The notes beneath the pieces were generated by a model, which saw only the letters and a list, made by a program, of their open reading frames with translations, did no database searches and was not told the DNA's origin. A stretch of DNA of 64,000 bases, taken from positions 434,001 through 498,000 of the forward strand of contig JAUXZS010000020.1 of NCBI GenBank assembly GCA_030692515.1, written 5' to 3'. The stretch's first letter is position 1; each line of letters begins with the position of its first letter. Positions 25,828 through 36,000 of this stretch are shown here, one piece after another. The position numbers and the translations under genes were made by a program. Source of the DNA: Bacteroidota bacterium. Lineage in GTDB: Bacteria > Bacteroidota > Bacteroidia > B-17B0 > Aurantibacillaceae.

Positions 25828-28800
25828 ATGAAAAAAGTAATTGCTTCTTTAGTAATTGTACTATTTGTTTCTTTCGGACTATTTTCTCAAACAAAGGTTT
25901 CCAAAAAAAGCGGAGGCTGGAGCAAAGCAGCAACTTGGATACCTAGTGGCGTTCCTACAGCCACTGATAATGTTTTAATTTCAAGTGGACACAAGGTTTC
26001 AATTGATGGCAATTTTGCTTGTAATTCTTTAACTGTAGGCACAACAGCCCTAACAATGTCAACATTAGAGTTTAAGGGCAATACTGCTCGCTCTTTTACA
26101 GTTTTTGCAGATATAATGATAAATAATGCCGATACTTTCGATATAAAAAACAACTCAAACACCACGCATACAGTTACTTTTTTTGGCAACATAGTAAATA
26201 ACGGAGGTATGCAATTTTTTCCAGATGCCAATAGTAAATGTATAGCCTTATTTAAGAAAAATGGAAATCAAACAATTACAGGAACGGGAAGTTTTTCAAA
26301 ATTTAGTGATATAGTTGTTGATATGGGAGCTTCTGCTGCAAATATTCTTGACGTTTCGGTTTCAAATTTCTCAGTACCAATTGATTTTCTAAAACTAAAT
26401 AATGGAACATTTAAAATTTCAACCACAAACTTGCAGAATATTACAACCTTCACTGCGCCAACCATTATACCTTCGAGTGCTGGCCTTTGGTTAAACTCAA
26501 GTAATGTGACTGTTAATACTCAAAACAGTATAATCAATTCTGGATTAGTTAGTATAACAAACGGAACGTTAAATATTGGCGATGCAATAAATGAAGATTT
26601 CCTTTACGCATCGGGTAGTTTTAGTATGACTAACGGAGAATTAAATGTTGCTGGCAAATATAGCGGTATAGGCAATACAAATTTCACTTTAAATAATGGG
26701 AATGTAAAAGTCGCAACTATTGGAAGCAGTGATTTAATCAATGCTCCTTTTCAAATTACAACTACAGGCTCAAATTTTAACATGACTGGAGGATCATTAA
26801 TTATTTTAAGAGAGGGAGGATTAGGTCCTCAAGATTTGGGTTATATTAATTTAGCTGGATCCGGTTCTGTTACCGGTGGTACATTGCAAATAGGAAATTT
26901 AACATCCCCAACAAATCAAAATTTTAATATAAATACAACTTTACCAATTGGTAATTTACTAATCAACAATTCTACTGCCACTGCAATTTTAAATACAAAT
27001 TCAATTACAGTATTAAATAATATTACGCTTAATTCTGGTGCACTAAACTCAAATAATCTATCAATTACTCTTGGAGGATCTTGGCAAAACAATAGTGGAC
27101 TTTTTACACCAGGTAATAATACCGTTAATTTTAATTCTTCATCTGCGCAAAGTATTTTCAAACCAGGTGGAGAAACGTTTAATCAAATTGCCTTTTCAGG
27201 AACTGGAGTTAAATCTTTGTTATCTCCAATAACTGCTAACAGTAATTTAATTATTAATACTGGCTCTAATCTAGATATTAGTGCCTCTAATTTTTCAATT
27301 ACATCAAAAGGAAATTTCGTTAATAACGGCTCATTTAATTGTCGTAGTGGATTAGTCTTTTTTAATGGCTCTGGGTCTCAAAACATTTCAGGTACCAGCA
27401 CCACAGATTTTTTTGATATCACTTTAACTAATCCAACCGGAGCAAGTTTAGCAAACCCCATGAAATTGTACGGAACAATGAAACTAACAAGTGGTGTTTT
27501 TAATACAAACTTTAATTCATTTACCATGGTTTCTACAGCCACTGCTACAGCACGAATTGACCAAATAACAGGCACAGGAGACATTAACGGGTTTATTACG
27601 GTACAACGGTTTGCACCTGGTGGCACAACAGGATGGGCTTTAATTGGCGCTCCTGTTTCAACTGGATTAAGCTATAGTGATTGGGATGACAATATTGCAA
27701 TATCTTGTCCAACTTGCCCAGATGGTTATGTTGCAAATTTTCCTTCAATCTATACATATGACGAAACTGCAGTAGGCTCTTATTCAAATCCAATTTCTTA
27801 TATTCCAATTAATACTATTAACGACCCCATAACACCTACTAAAGGCTACTGGGTATATCTAGGCGATGGCCAGTATACAACAAATGACATAATGATTGAT
27901 GTAATTGGACAAGTTGGGAAATTTAATATAACTATTCCTTTAAATTATTCTAACTACGGCTCGCCGATTGACGACGGCTGGAATTTAATCTCCAATCCTT
28001 ATCCTTCCCCAATAAGTTGGACAGCACTAAAAGGTGCCACACCAAATATTGATAATGCTATTTATGCTTACAATGCAGATTTAAATGGTGGAGCTGGAGC
28101 AAATGCAACTTTCATAAATGGCATTAGTAGTCCAGCAATAGGCTCTGGTGGTATTGGCGATGTTATTCCAATGTGCCAAGGCTTTTACGTTCATTCAACA
28201 GGTGCTACTGTTTTAAATGGAACTGAGGCTGTTAAAGTTGCAGGCAACCCAACATTTCTAAAAAGTTCTTCTACTCCAAATACTTCTGGCATTGTTCGTT
28301 TAAATATGAATGGACCTTATGGTTTTAATGATGAAAGCGTACTTTATATACAATCAGGTGCTACCAATAATTTTGATGGAAGTTATGATGCTGTTAAATT
28401 AGCTGGTCAAAATCCATATGCTCCAACAATTGCAATTCAAGAATCAACAATTGATTTTCAGGTAAATGGTATTCCTCCAATTTCAGGAAACTATACTACT
28501 TCTTTAAAAACTCTAACTGGATATACCGGAAGTTACACCATTAGCGCTTCAGACATAAATAGTTTTCCTGTTGGTACATGTTTTAATTTGTACGATAAGT
28601 ACACTTCTGTTTCTACAAATCTTATCAATTCTGATTATGTATTTAATTTAGAAGACACTACTACCGCAGCGCGTTTTATATTAAGTATTACGCTCAACCC
28701 TTTACAAATTACTTCAAATGTAAGTCAACCAACTTGTCAGAATATTAACGGTGGAGAAATTATTGCAAAAGGTTTAAGTGCTGGTCCTTGGAATTACTAT

Positions 28801-29484
28801 TGGAAAGATGCTAATAATACAACTATTCAAACATCCTTAAACAAAAGCACAGCAGATACTTTGAGTAGCTTATGGACTGGTAACTACACTTTAGATATAA
28901 CCACAGTTGGTATGTGTGATAATAACCAATCAACTTATTCAATCATTCAAAAAAATCCTGCTTACGCCAGTTTTTCATGTGTTGATACATGTTATTTAAA
29001 TCAGAATCCAATTGTACAATTTAATAATACATCTTCAAACGCGGCTTCACAAAGCTGGAATTTTGGCGATAATTTTGGAACCTCTTTTGTTGTTTCTCCA
29101 TCATACCAATATGCAGTTCCTGGATTGTATTCTGTAAGCTTAATAGCAAATAGCAGTAATGGTTGCATTGATACAGTGGTAAAAAACATTTTTGTCTTAG
29201 ATAATCCTGTAGGAATAAAATCTAATTCACTAGCTGATTTTGGTTTGATTGTGAAAACATTGACTGACAATAAATTTATAATCGAAAAGGAATTAAAAGA
29301 AACAAGTGTTTTAAACTATTATTTATATGACGCTTTAGGAAAAGAAATAATAAGAGAAAATGGTATTCGTACTACTAAATTAAATATTGCTTTAAATTTG
29401 AATTCATACAAAGCAGGCATTTACTTCCTAAATATTAATCTGAACGGAGAAAATATAACAGTTAAATTACCTGTTAAAAATTAA
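25828..29484 (+). CDS. Large T9SS-exported surface protein with beta-strand repeats and PKD domain
   Basis: 1218 residues with a signal peptide (1-20, ending FSQ). It opens with SGGWSKAATWIPSGVPTATD, where TW and VLISSGHKVSIDG are typical of Bacteroidota beta-helix or G8-like surface proteins. A long Asn/Thr/Gly-rich beta-strand repeat region follows (about 40-570), with many turns of the form LNNGNVKV or NLTLNSGALNSN. Then comes a jelly-roll-like part (about 580-900) with WxLIGAPVS, WNLISNPYPSPISW and GFYVHSTG, found in many T9SS proteins. A PKD domain lies near 1065-1135 (SWNFGDNFGTSFVVSPSYQY, PGLYSVSLI). The last 80 residues form the T9SS sorting domain (YYLYDALGKEII, YKAGIYFLNI). Function not known; a surface adhesin or matrix protein is likely. 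Confidence 0.88.
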   Translation: MKKVIASLVIVLFVSFGLFSQTKVSKKSGGWSKAATWIPSGVPTATDNVLISSGHKVSIDGNFACNSLTVGTTALTMSTLEFKGNTARSFTVFADIMINNADTFDIKNNSNTTHTVTFFGNIVNNGGMQFFPDANSKCIALFKKNGNQTITGTGSFSKFSDIVVDMGASAANILDVSVSNFSVPIDFLKLNNGTFKISTTNLQNITTFTAPTIIPSSAGLWLNSSNVTVNTQNSIINSGLVSITNGTLNIGDAINEDFLYASGSFSMTNGELNVAGKYSGIGNTNFTLNNGNVKVATIGSSDLINAPFQITTTGSNFNMTGGSLIILREGGLGPQDLGYINLAGSGSVTGGTLQIGNLTSPTNQNFNINTTLPIGNLLINNSTATAILNTNSITVLNNITLNSGALNSNNLSITLGGSWQNNSGLFTPGNNTVNFNSSSAQSIFKPGGETFNQIAFSGTGVKSLLSPITANSNLIINTGSNLDISASNFSITSKGNFVNNGSFNCRSGLVFFNGSGSQNISGTSTTDFFDITLTNPTGASLANPMKLYGTMKLTSGVFNTNFNSFTMVSTATATARIDQITGTGDINGFITVQRFAPGGTTGWALIGAPVSTGLSYSDWDDNIAISCPTCPDGYVANFPSIYTYDETAVGSYSNPISYIPINTINDPITPTKGYWVYLGDGQYTTNDIMIDVIGQVGKFNITIPLNYSNYGSPIDDGWNLISNPYPSPISWTALKGATPNIDNAIYAYNADLNGGAGANATFINGISSPAIGSGGIGDVIPMCQGFYVHSTGATVLNGTEAVKVAGNPTFLKSSSTPNTSGIVRLNMNGPYGFNDESVLYIQSGATNNFDGSYDAVKLAGQNPYAPTIAIQESTIDFQVNGIPPISGNYTTSLKTLTGYTGSYTISASDINSFPVGTCFNLYDKYTSVSTNLINSDYVFNLEDTTTAARFILSITLNPLQITSNVSQPTCQNINGGEIIAKGLSAGPWNYYWKDANNTTIQTSLNKSTADTLSSLWTGNYTLDITTVGMCDNNQSTYSIIQKNPAYASFSCVDTCYLNQNPIVQFNNTSSNAASQSWNFGDNFGTSFVVSPSYQYAVPGLYSVSLIANSSNGCIDTVVKNIFVLDNPVGIKSNSLADFGLIVKTLTDNKFIIEKELKETSVLNYYLYDALGKEIIRENGIRTTKLNIALNLNSYKAGIYFLNINLNGENITVKLPVKN

Positions 29485-29502
29485 ATATCACTTATTCATA
29501 TT

Positions 29503-29541
29503 AAACAAGATTAGAAATAACTATCTCTAATCTTGTTTTTA
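29503..29541. terminator. Bidirectional terminator between convergent T9SS genes
   Basis: AAACAAGATTAGA (29503-29515) pairs with TCTAATCTTGTTT (29526-29538), followed by a T-run. It can serve the + gene ending at 29484 and the - gene ending at 29581. Confidence 0.85.
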
Positions 29542-29580
29542 ATTTGATACACTTATAAGTATTCAAACAAGTAATTTGAA

Positions 29581-31455
29581 TTAATTTTTCACAACCTTAA
29601 TTGTTTTCATTCCACTCTCACTTTTTATAGAAAGATAGTAAATTCCTTTTGAGAAATTTGAAATATCAATAGTAATTTTTTCATCAACAAAATTTTCAGA
29701 AAGAATTATTCTACCAGCTACATCGACTAATTGAATCATTTTCATTTCGTTATTACTAGTCTCAATATGAAATATACCCTCTGTTGGGTTTGGATAAAGA
29801 TGTATTAGTGATGATTTGTTTTCTTGCTGATTAATTCCGGTACAAATTTCAACTAAAATTGCTGTGGTTGTAGTATTGCTGCAGCCTGTGTTTGGATCGG
29901 TATAATTGTATACTGGTGTAAATGTGCCGCTCATTATTGGCGTAAATAAATTGTTTTGTACATTCAAACCAGAAAAAGATCCACCAGAAGGTATTCCTGA
30001 TAAAACAATCTGATTACCATTCAAACACATTGTACCAGTAGAAGCTGAAAGAGAAATTACTGGAAGAGATTTTACTGTAATGTTTATTGCCGCTGTAGCA
30101 GAGCATCCCGTTAAAGTATTGGTGCCAGTTACTATATAAGAATTAGTTGTACTTGGTGCAAACGCAACTCCATTGGTAACTCCCCCACTCCATGAATAAC
30201 TATTTGCACCTCCGCCATTTAATAAAACAGTATTACCAAAACATACAGAAGTATTATTAGAAATTGCAGTTACATTTAAGGGAGCTGGTTGTGCAATAAC
30301 ATGTGTACTTGATGTAACAAAATCATTATTATCCTTTACTATTAAAGTATAAACACCTGCCGATAAACCATTAGCTATTGAAGAATTACCGCCAGTTGGC
30401 AACCAAGTGTATGTATATGGAGCCGAACCACCATTAACTGTCGAAGATAAAGCGGCTGTAGAAAAACTATTGCATTGAATAATTGCAGTTTGTGAAATAT
30501 GCACATCATATAATAAAGTAATTAAAACAAATCCATTTTCTGCATTTATTCCTGAAAGATTTAGTTGATTGCTTCCGCTATTATAAGATCCACCACCACC
30601 ACCTGGACATGCGGGAGAAGAATTTAAAGTGCCTCCTTGTCCACCAGAATAACCGCCACCACCACCACACCTGTTTATTGAATTATGCCATCCTGAACCT
30701 CCTCCTCCAAATCCACCAGCACCACCATAATATATTCCATTTGTTCCGCTATTGCCGCCATTAGCACCATTAAGAAAAGACTTTCCACCTTCGCATACAT
30801 TCTGCGCAAGGTTAGAAGAGTTTTGTCCATTAGTAATAAATCCTCCACCGCCTGCTGCATCACCATTAGTGATACCGCTGTATCCGCCATTGCCATTATT
30901 ACCACAACCTCCAAAATAAGATGAACCGCCAGAAAGAGTTGTTAATCCATTACCTCCAACTGCTCCGGTTAAACCACCACCTCCACCTCCGGCTATGGTT
31001 AAGATAGAATTTGTACCTGAAACAACAAAGGAACCACCACCACCACCACCGCCATTATTATTAGCATTTCCACCTGTTCCATTTATACCTTGCTGTCCAA
31101 CAACAATTTGTAATACTTGCCCAGCCGCCAGATTAAAATCACCCTCAATTTTCGCTCCTAAACCACCATTACACGCTCCTTGCGCACCATAAGATGTTAT
31201 TTTATATGGACCAGAAACTGGCACAGTCCAAGTTTGAATGCCGTTATTGGAAATCACTTTTCCATGTAAATTAGTGTTATTATATGATACATTTACTTGC
31301 GCTTGAGTTGGCCCCAAACTTCCACTTGCGCTAGCATTAGTAAAAATATAAGTTGTTTGGCTATAGAAAAAATTAATTAAGAAAAATGCCGTGCTAAAAA
31401 AAATTAATTTAGAAACACTATTGTTTGCTGATTGTGATGTAATTTTCATATGCAT
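29581..31455 (-). CDS. Glycine-rich T9SS surface protein with SprB-like repeat
   Basis: 624 residues (or 622 if the second Met, codon 3 at 31449, is used) with a signal peptide ending FFYSQ. Residues about 60-320 form a glycine-rich domain, with the invariant opening QTWTVPVSGPYKITSYGAQGA, LAAGQVLQIVVGQQG, then GGGGGGGSFVVSG and TIAGGGGGGL. This is the glycine-rich domain also seen in some receptor proteins. A SprB-like repeat (about 325-395) has APYTYTWLPTGG and GLSAGVYTLIVKDNN; SprB repeats occur in the gliding adhesin of Flavobacterium. Ig-like segments and the T9SS sorting domain (LYPNPTEGIFHIE to MKTIKVVKN) end the protein. The partial gene at 63400 has the same glycine-rich domain. A cell-surface location is predicted. 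Confidence 0.87.
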   Translation of the reverse strand: MHMKITSQSANNSVSKLIFFSTAFFLINFFYSQTTYIFTNASASGSLGPTQAQVNVSYNNTNLHGKVISNNGIQTWTVPVSGPYKITSYGAQGACNGGLGAKIEGDFNLAAGQVLQIVVGQQGINGTGGNANNNGGGGGGGSFVVSGTNSILTIAGGGGGGLTGAVGGNGLTTLSGGSSYFGGCGNNGNGGYSGITNGDAAGGGGFITNGQNSSNLAQNVCEGGKSFLNGANGGNSGTNGIYYGGAGGFGGGGSGWHNSINRCGGGGGYSGGQGGTLNSSPACPGGGGGSYNSGSNQLNLSGINAENGFVLITLLYDVHISQTAIIQCNSFSTAALSSTVNGGSAPYTYTWLPTGGNSSIANGLSAGVYTLIVKDNNDFVTSSTHVIAQPAPLNVTAISNNTSVCFGNTVLLNGGGANSYSWSGGVTNGVAFAPSTTNSYIVTGTNTLTGCSATAAINITVKSLPVISLSASTGTMCLNGNQIVLSGIPSGGSFSGLNVQNNLFTPIMSGTFTPVYNYTDPNTGCSNTTTTAILVEICTGINQQENKSSLIHLYPNPTEGIFHIETSNNEMKMIQLVDVAGRIILSENFVDEKITIDISNFSKGIYYLSIKSESGMKTIKVVKN

Positions 31456-31859
31456 TTTTTTTGTTAGACTTATTTACTGAGATAAAAGTAGTAAGTGATA
31501 AAATCTAATCCTTTAGAAGAAACTCAAAAATCTTACATGTGTAATAAGAGTCAAGAAATAAAAAGTGGACAAAATTTGTTTAGAATTATGTCTGAAAGCA
31601 TTGATATAAAAGGACCATATCAAAATCAAATTAAAAAAAAAGTTAAATCAAGGTGGTAATTTCTAATGTAAGATTTAAAGAAAATAGTCACCGAAAACCG
31701 AAATTTATTTATCGAATAATAATTCGCAAAACATCCAAACAAAAAAATACTAAAAAAAATTATGATTGTTATCACCTGTTCTGTTGAATAATATCATTTA
31801 AAAACAAACAATTTCTCTTTTACTTTGGGCGATACATTATTAAAAAAAATATTATTATC
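31456..31859. other. Upstream region of the glycine-rich gene and AT-rich spacer
   Basis: Contains a degenerate version (31531-31549) of the TCTTACATATGTAAGA site, 76 bases upstream of the start at 31455. Nothing else recognised. It continues into the BON remnant at 31860. Confidence 0.4.
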
Positions 31860-31994
31860 ATGAAAACCGATTTTGAAATTCAAAGAGATGTGATGGATGA
31901 ATTAAATTATGAGCCGTCATTAAAACCAAACGAAATTCTATTGCCAGATTTTAACAAAAGATTCAATAAACGATTAAATGGAAAGCTAAATTGA
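31860..31994 (+). pseudogene. Truncated BON-domain protein (N-terminal 44 codons only)
   Basis: The 44-codon frame begins MKTDFEIQRDVMDELNYEPS and then LKPNEI. This is the recognisable N-terminus of Bacteroidota BON-domain proteins (MKTDxxIQxDVMDELxxEPSLxxxEI), which are envelope or stress proteins of at least 150 residues with one or more BON domains. After NEI the expected domain is absent and a stop follows at 31992-31994. The next 260 bases contain no BON signature in any frame that I could follow, only several stop codons. I therefore read it as a decayed remnant. Alternatively it is a genuine very short protein. Confidence 0.6.
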
Positions 31995-32256
31995 ACATTT
32001 AAAATTAGTCTAGGAAAATCACCCGAAAATTAAATATCTGTAAATTCAAAAAATGAAAATTCCACTTGTTAAAACAACAGCCTAAATTAATGCTACGACT
32101 AAAGAAAATGGAGAAAAAGCAATAAGAAATAAAGCATATAGGACGTAGACAAATACAACTACCTTGAACTAGCAAAATTAGCTCCAAGACGAGAAACTAT
32201 AAAAAAAATGTGATGAACTAGCAAAATGACTTTAATGTGTCTGAAAAAATGCTGAT
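31995..32256. other. Decayed sequence after the BON fragment
   Basis: Stop-rich in all frames. May be the rest of the lost BON gene, but I cannot trace its domain. Confidence 0.35.
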
Positions 32257-32760
32257 CTATTTTGTTGAAGAACTCTCTGCCTTATAAAATTGCATCAACA
32301 TAAAAGTAAGAATAAAACCAGAGCTTAATCCTTCAATAGTTAAAATTCCAAAAACACTAATAATAATTTGTTGGGTGGAAAATAAATGTCCGCTAACTAT
32401 ATTTTCACTTAGAAAACTTAAAAAAGAAGGGTCAATTATTGTTTCATATAATATCATAAATAGATTAAACATAAAAATCGAAATCAAAGTCACTATAACT
32501 CCAGATTTTAATCCTTCAAAATATCTTATCTCGCCATTTTTAGAAATAATATGTTTAATAGCATACCTTAAACCAAAAAATAAAACAACAATATTAAAAT
32601 AATGAAGTTCAATAACTTGATGAAGATTTAAAAGCCTCATTACTATAAAATAAAAAACTAAACCTAAACCGCAATAAATACCAGTTTTGATACTAATCGA
32701 ATTGTTGCTTTTCCCAATATTTTCAGTAGTGGAAGAATATATATTTTCCGTGTTTTTCAT
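32257..32760 (-). CDS. DUF4199-like four-helix inner-membrane protein
   Basis: 167 residues with four predicted membrane segments: about 24-43 (IKTGIYCGLGLVFYFIVM), 51-66 (LHYFNIVVLFFGLRYAI), 84-105 (LKSGVIVTLISIFMFNLFMIL) and 137-158 (IIISVFGILTIEGLSSGFILTF). The pattern YAIKHIISKNGEIRYFEGLKSG, where a loop Gly/Phe motif precedes the third helix, matches the DUF4199 family of small Bacteroidota membrane proteins. The function of that family is not known. It is a single-gene unit on the minus strand, with long AT-rich gaps on both sides. Confidence 0.72.
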   Translation of the reverse strand: MKNTENIYSSTTENIGKSNNSISIKTGIYCGLGLVFYFIVMRLLNLHQVIELHYFNIVVLFFGLRYAIKHIISKNGEIRYFEGLKSGVIVTLISIFMFNLFMILYETIIDPSFLSFLSENIVSGHLFSTQQIIISVFGILTIEGLSSGFILTFMLMQFYKAESSSTK

Positions 32761-33019
32761 AATAGTTTATATTTTATTGTTTATATACTAAATATAATAA
32801 AAAACATTTATAAATATATTGACAAAAATCAACCTGAAATAAAATTAAATTTTTATCATGAATATTGGTATAATACACAACATAATTTAATTAAACGTAA
32901 CAAAAAAACTTCCTATAAGAATATTGAATAAAAGTTCGAATAGATATTAATTTAACTTAAATAAAAATAAGTCCAAAAAAAGCTTGGCAAGCATAAAAAA
33001 ACAAAAAATGCTCCTAAAA

Positions 33020-36000
33020 TTAGATACGAATGCCAATAACACAAACATCATCTACCTGCTCTAAATCATGCTTCCAAGAATCAAAAGTACTTTTTATATT
33101 TTTCTTTTGAACCGACATTGGAAAATCTATATTTTTCAATAGCAATTGTTGCATATTAGCAATCATGAATTTTTTACCTCTTGGTCCGCCAAATTGATCA
33201 GCAAAGCCATCACTAAATAAATAAATACAATCGTCCTCAAATACTTCAACACTGTGTTGAGTGTAGGCTCTATTAGTTTCAAACTCAATACCTCCAATTG
33301 GAAATTTATTTGGTTTTATTACTTCTAATTCAAAATTCTTATTTTTACGATATATCCATAAAGGACGATTCGCACCAGAATACTCAATAACATTTGTATT
33401 TAAATCTATAACACATAAAGCAATGTCCATTCCATCACGTCTTTCCGAATCTTGATTCGTTTGATTTAAAGCAATTTTAACCCCTTTGTGAAGTTCTAAT
33501 AAAATATCTCCAGGGTTATGAATTTTTTTCTGTTCAACAATTTGATTAAGCAAAGTATTACCTATAATACTCATAAAAGCGCCAGGTACTCCGTGTCCTG
33601 TACAATCTGCAGCAGCAATAAATTGTTTATTTTCAATTTGATAAAACCAAAAAAAGTCTCCACTCACAATATCCTTTGGCATATATAAAATAAAACAATT
33701 CCCAATTGCATTTTCAGTTTCAAATAAAGAAGGCAATAGCGCTTCTTGAATATTTTTAGCATATTTAATGCTATCAGTTATCTCAATATTTTTATGTTCA
33801 ATCTCCGCCTTTTTTTGAATTACATCTTTATTTATTACTTCTACCTTTTCTTTTTCATCTCGTAATTCTTTTGTACGTTCATTAACCTCATTCTCTAATT
33901 TAACTTTGTCGGCAATTAATTTTTTTGTTTTGGTATAATTATATAAAGTAATACTTCCTATTAATGTTGCAATACAAATTAAATAAAACCACCAAGTTTT
34001 ATACCATGGAGGTAAAATTTCAAAACTAAAAACGGTAGGTTCTTTATTCCAAAACCCATCATTGTTCATAGCCTTAACTTTAAAAGTATATTTACCAGGG
34101 GGTAAAGAGGGATAAGTAGCTTCAGTTAGACTAACTGCGGGTGTCCAATCTTCGCCTAATCCTTCTAACTGATATTGATATAAAACTTTTTCCGGAGCTA
34201 CTAAACTAATACCAATAAATTGAAAGGTTAGATTGTTTTTTGAAAACGGAAGTATTAAATTTTTTGGTAACAAGGTAATTGAATCTACAGATTCTGAATA
34301 TTTTAAAATATCTTCTTCACCAAAAAATAATTTAATGTCAGAAATTCTAGTTTTTGGTTCTGCTAAATTTACAGTGTTTAGTTTAGAGTCATAAATTTCA
34401 AGTCCGTTTATTGTGCCTATCAAAATTCTACCCTTTCTATCTTTACAACTTGCATTGAAATTAGATTCTAAACTAATTAAACCATCATCTTTTCCTAAGT
34501 GCTTGGCAAATGATTTTCGTTTATAAAAACTATTCAAATCTAAAATATCAATTCCATTATTAGTTCCAATTATTAATTGGTTGTTATTATCAATTTGTAA
34601 CAAATTGATGAACGCTGAATTAACCCCATAAGTTTTACCTATTTTTTTAAAAGCTATATAATCGTACAAATACAAACCCTCTTCGGTTCCAAACCAAATA
34701 TTTTTTTTTTCGTCAACCACACCACAAACCATTAAGCTGCTAATAAATTTATTCTCTTTATTAAAAATTTTTGACTTGTTCCCATCTAATTGAATTAGCC
34801 CTTTTTCAGTTCCAAACCATTTTCGTTTTTGCTTATCCTCAAGTGTAAAAAATATCGAAAATTGACCTACATCTTTCTTATATTTTTCTATAGATGTTTC
34901 TTTGGTGATTTCGTTACCTATAAGTTTATAAACACCTTCTGTTGTGCCAATCCAAATATGTTTTTCAGAATCTTCATATAATGAGAAAATATATTTATGG
35001 TTAAAATCAGATGTTTGAATTGTATTAATAGTTTCATTTTCAAAATAACATAAACCATCAGAAGTTCCAAATAGAATCCTTCCATTTGCGAGAGGAAGGA
35101 TGGCATTTACATCATTATCACAAAGAGCCTGAGGATGTTTAATGTCAAATAGATATTTTGTTAAACCTGTATTTGATATTCTTACCAAACCATTTTTTTT
35201 AAGGCCTACCCAAATATTATTGTTATTATCGGTTGCAACAGAATTAATATAATTTTCTGTAAACCCATTTGTTTTACTATAAGAAACTATTTTATCGTTA
35301 AAGTATTTAAAAACTCCTGAACCATTTGTACCTATCCACAAATTATTCTCTCTATCAATAAATAAGCATTGAATTGGATTATTTGTTAGACCGTTTGATT
35401 TATTATACTGAGCCGTTATTTTTTTTGAATTGAAGTTGAATTTTTTTATCCCTTCTGAGTGAGTTCCTAAATAAAATTCATTTGTACTTTTCGTGGGGAT
35501 TAAACAATTAATTGAGAAATTATCATTTCCAGGTATTTCATTTGCCTTTGTGATATTAAAATTTGAATTAATTATATTTAAACCAAATTCTGTTCCAATT
35601 AAAATATCATTATTTTCTTTTTGAGAAATAGAAAAAACATAATCGCCATTTAACCCATCTGTAGTTTTAAAATGTTTTATTTCTTTTGTATTTACATTAT
35701 AGAATATAACACCATTTTGAAGAGTGCCAAACCAAATGTTATTTTTTTTATCAATAAAAATTGTATAAACTGATGATTTGGATAATTCAGCATCAATTTC
35801 GAACGGAGTTATTTTATTATTTTCAAATAAATAAACGCCCTCTTGAGTTCCTATAAATGTTTTATGTCCATCATTAACTAACTTATATATTAAAGGGTTT
35901 TTTAACCCTTGCTTTTCATTAAAATTAGTTATTCGTATCCCATCATAACAACTTAAACCTTTGCTTGTTCCGAAAAGTAATTCTTTATCATTAACTTCAA

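Noticed and set aside
30595-31192. Apparent open frames within the glycine-rich gene on both strands
   Set aside because: They are by-products of the GGN-repeat codons of the glycine-rich domain.
32005-32187. 60-codon minus-strand frame after the BON fragment
   Set aside because: Cysteine- and phenylalanine-rich nonsense-like translation within stop-rich decayed DNA.
32976-33003. Terminator after the SpoIIE sensor gene (AAGCTTGGCAAGC)
   Set aside because: The stem is only 4 bp with a 3-base loop, too weak to call despite the T-runs.
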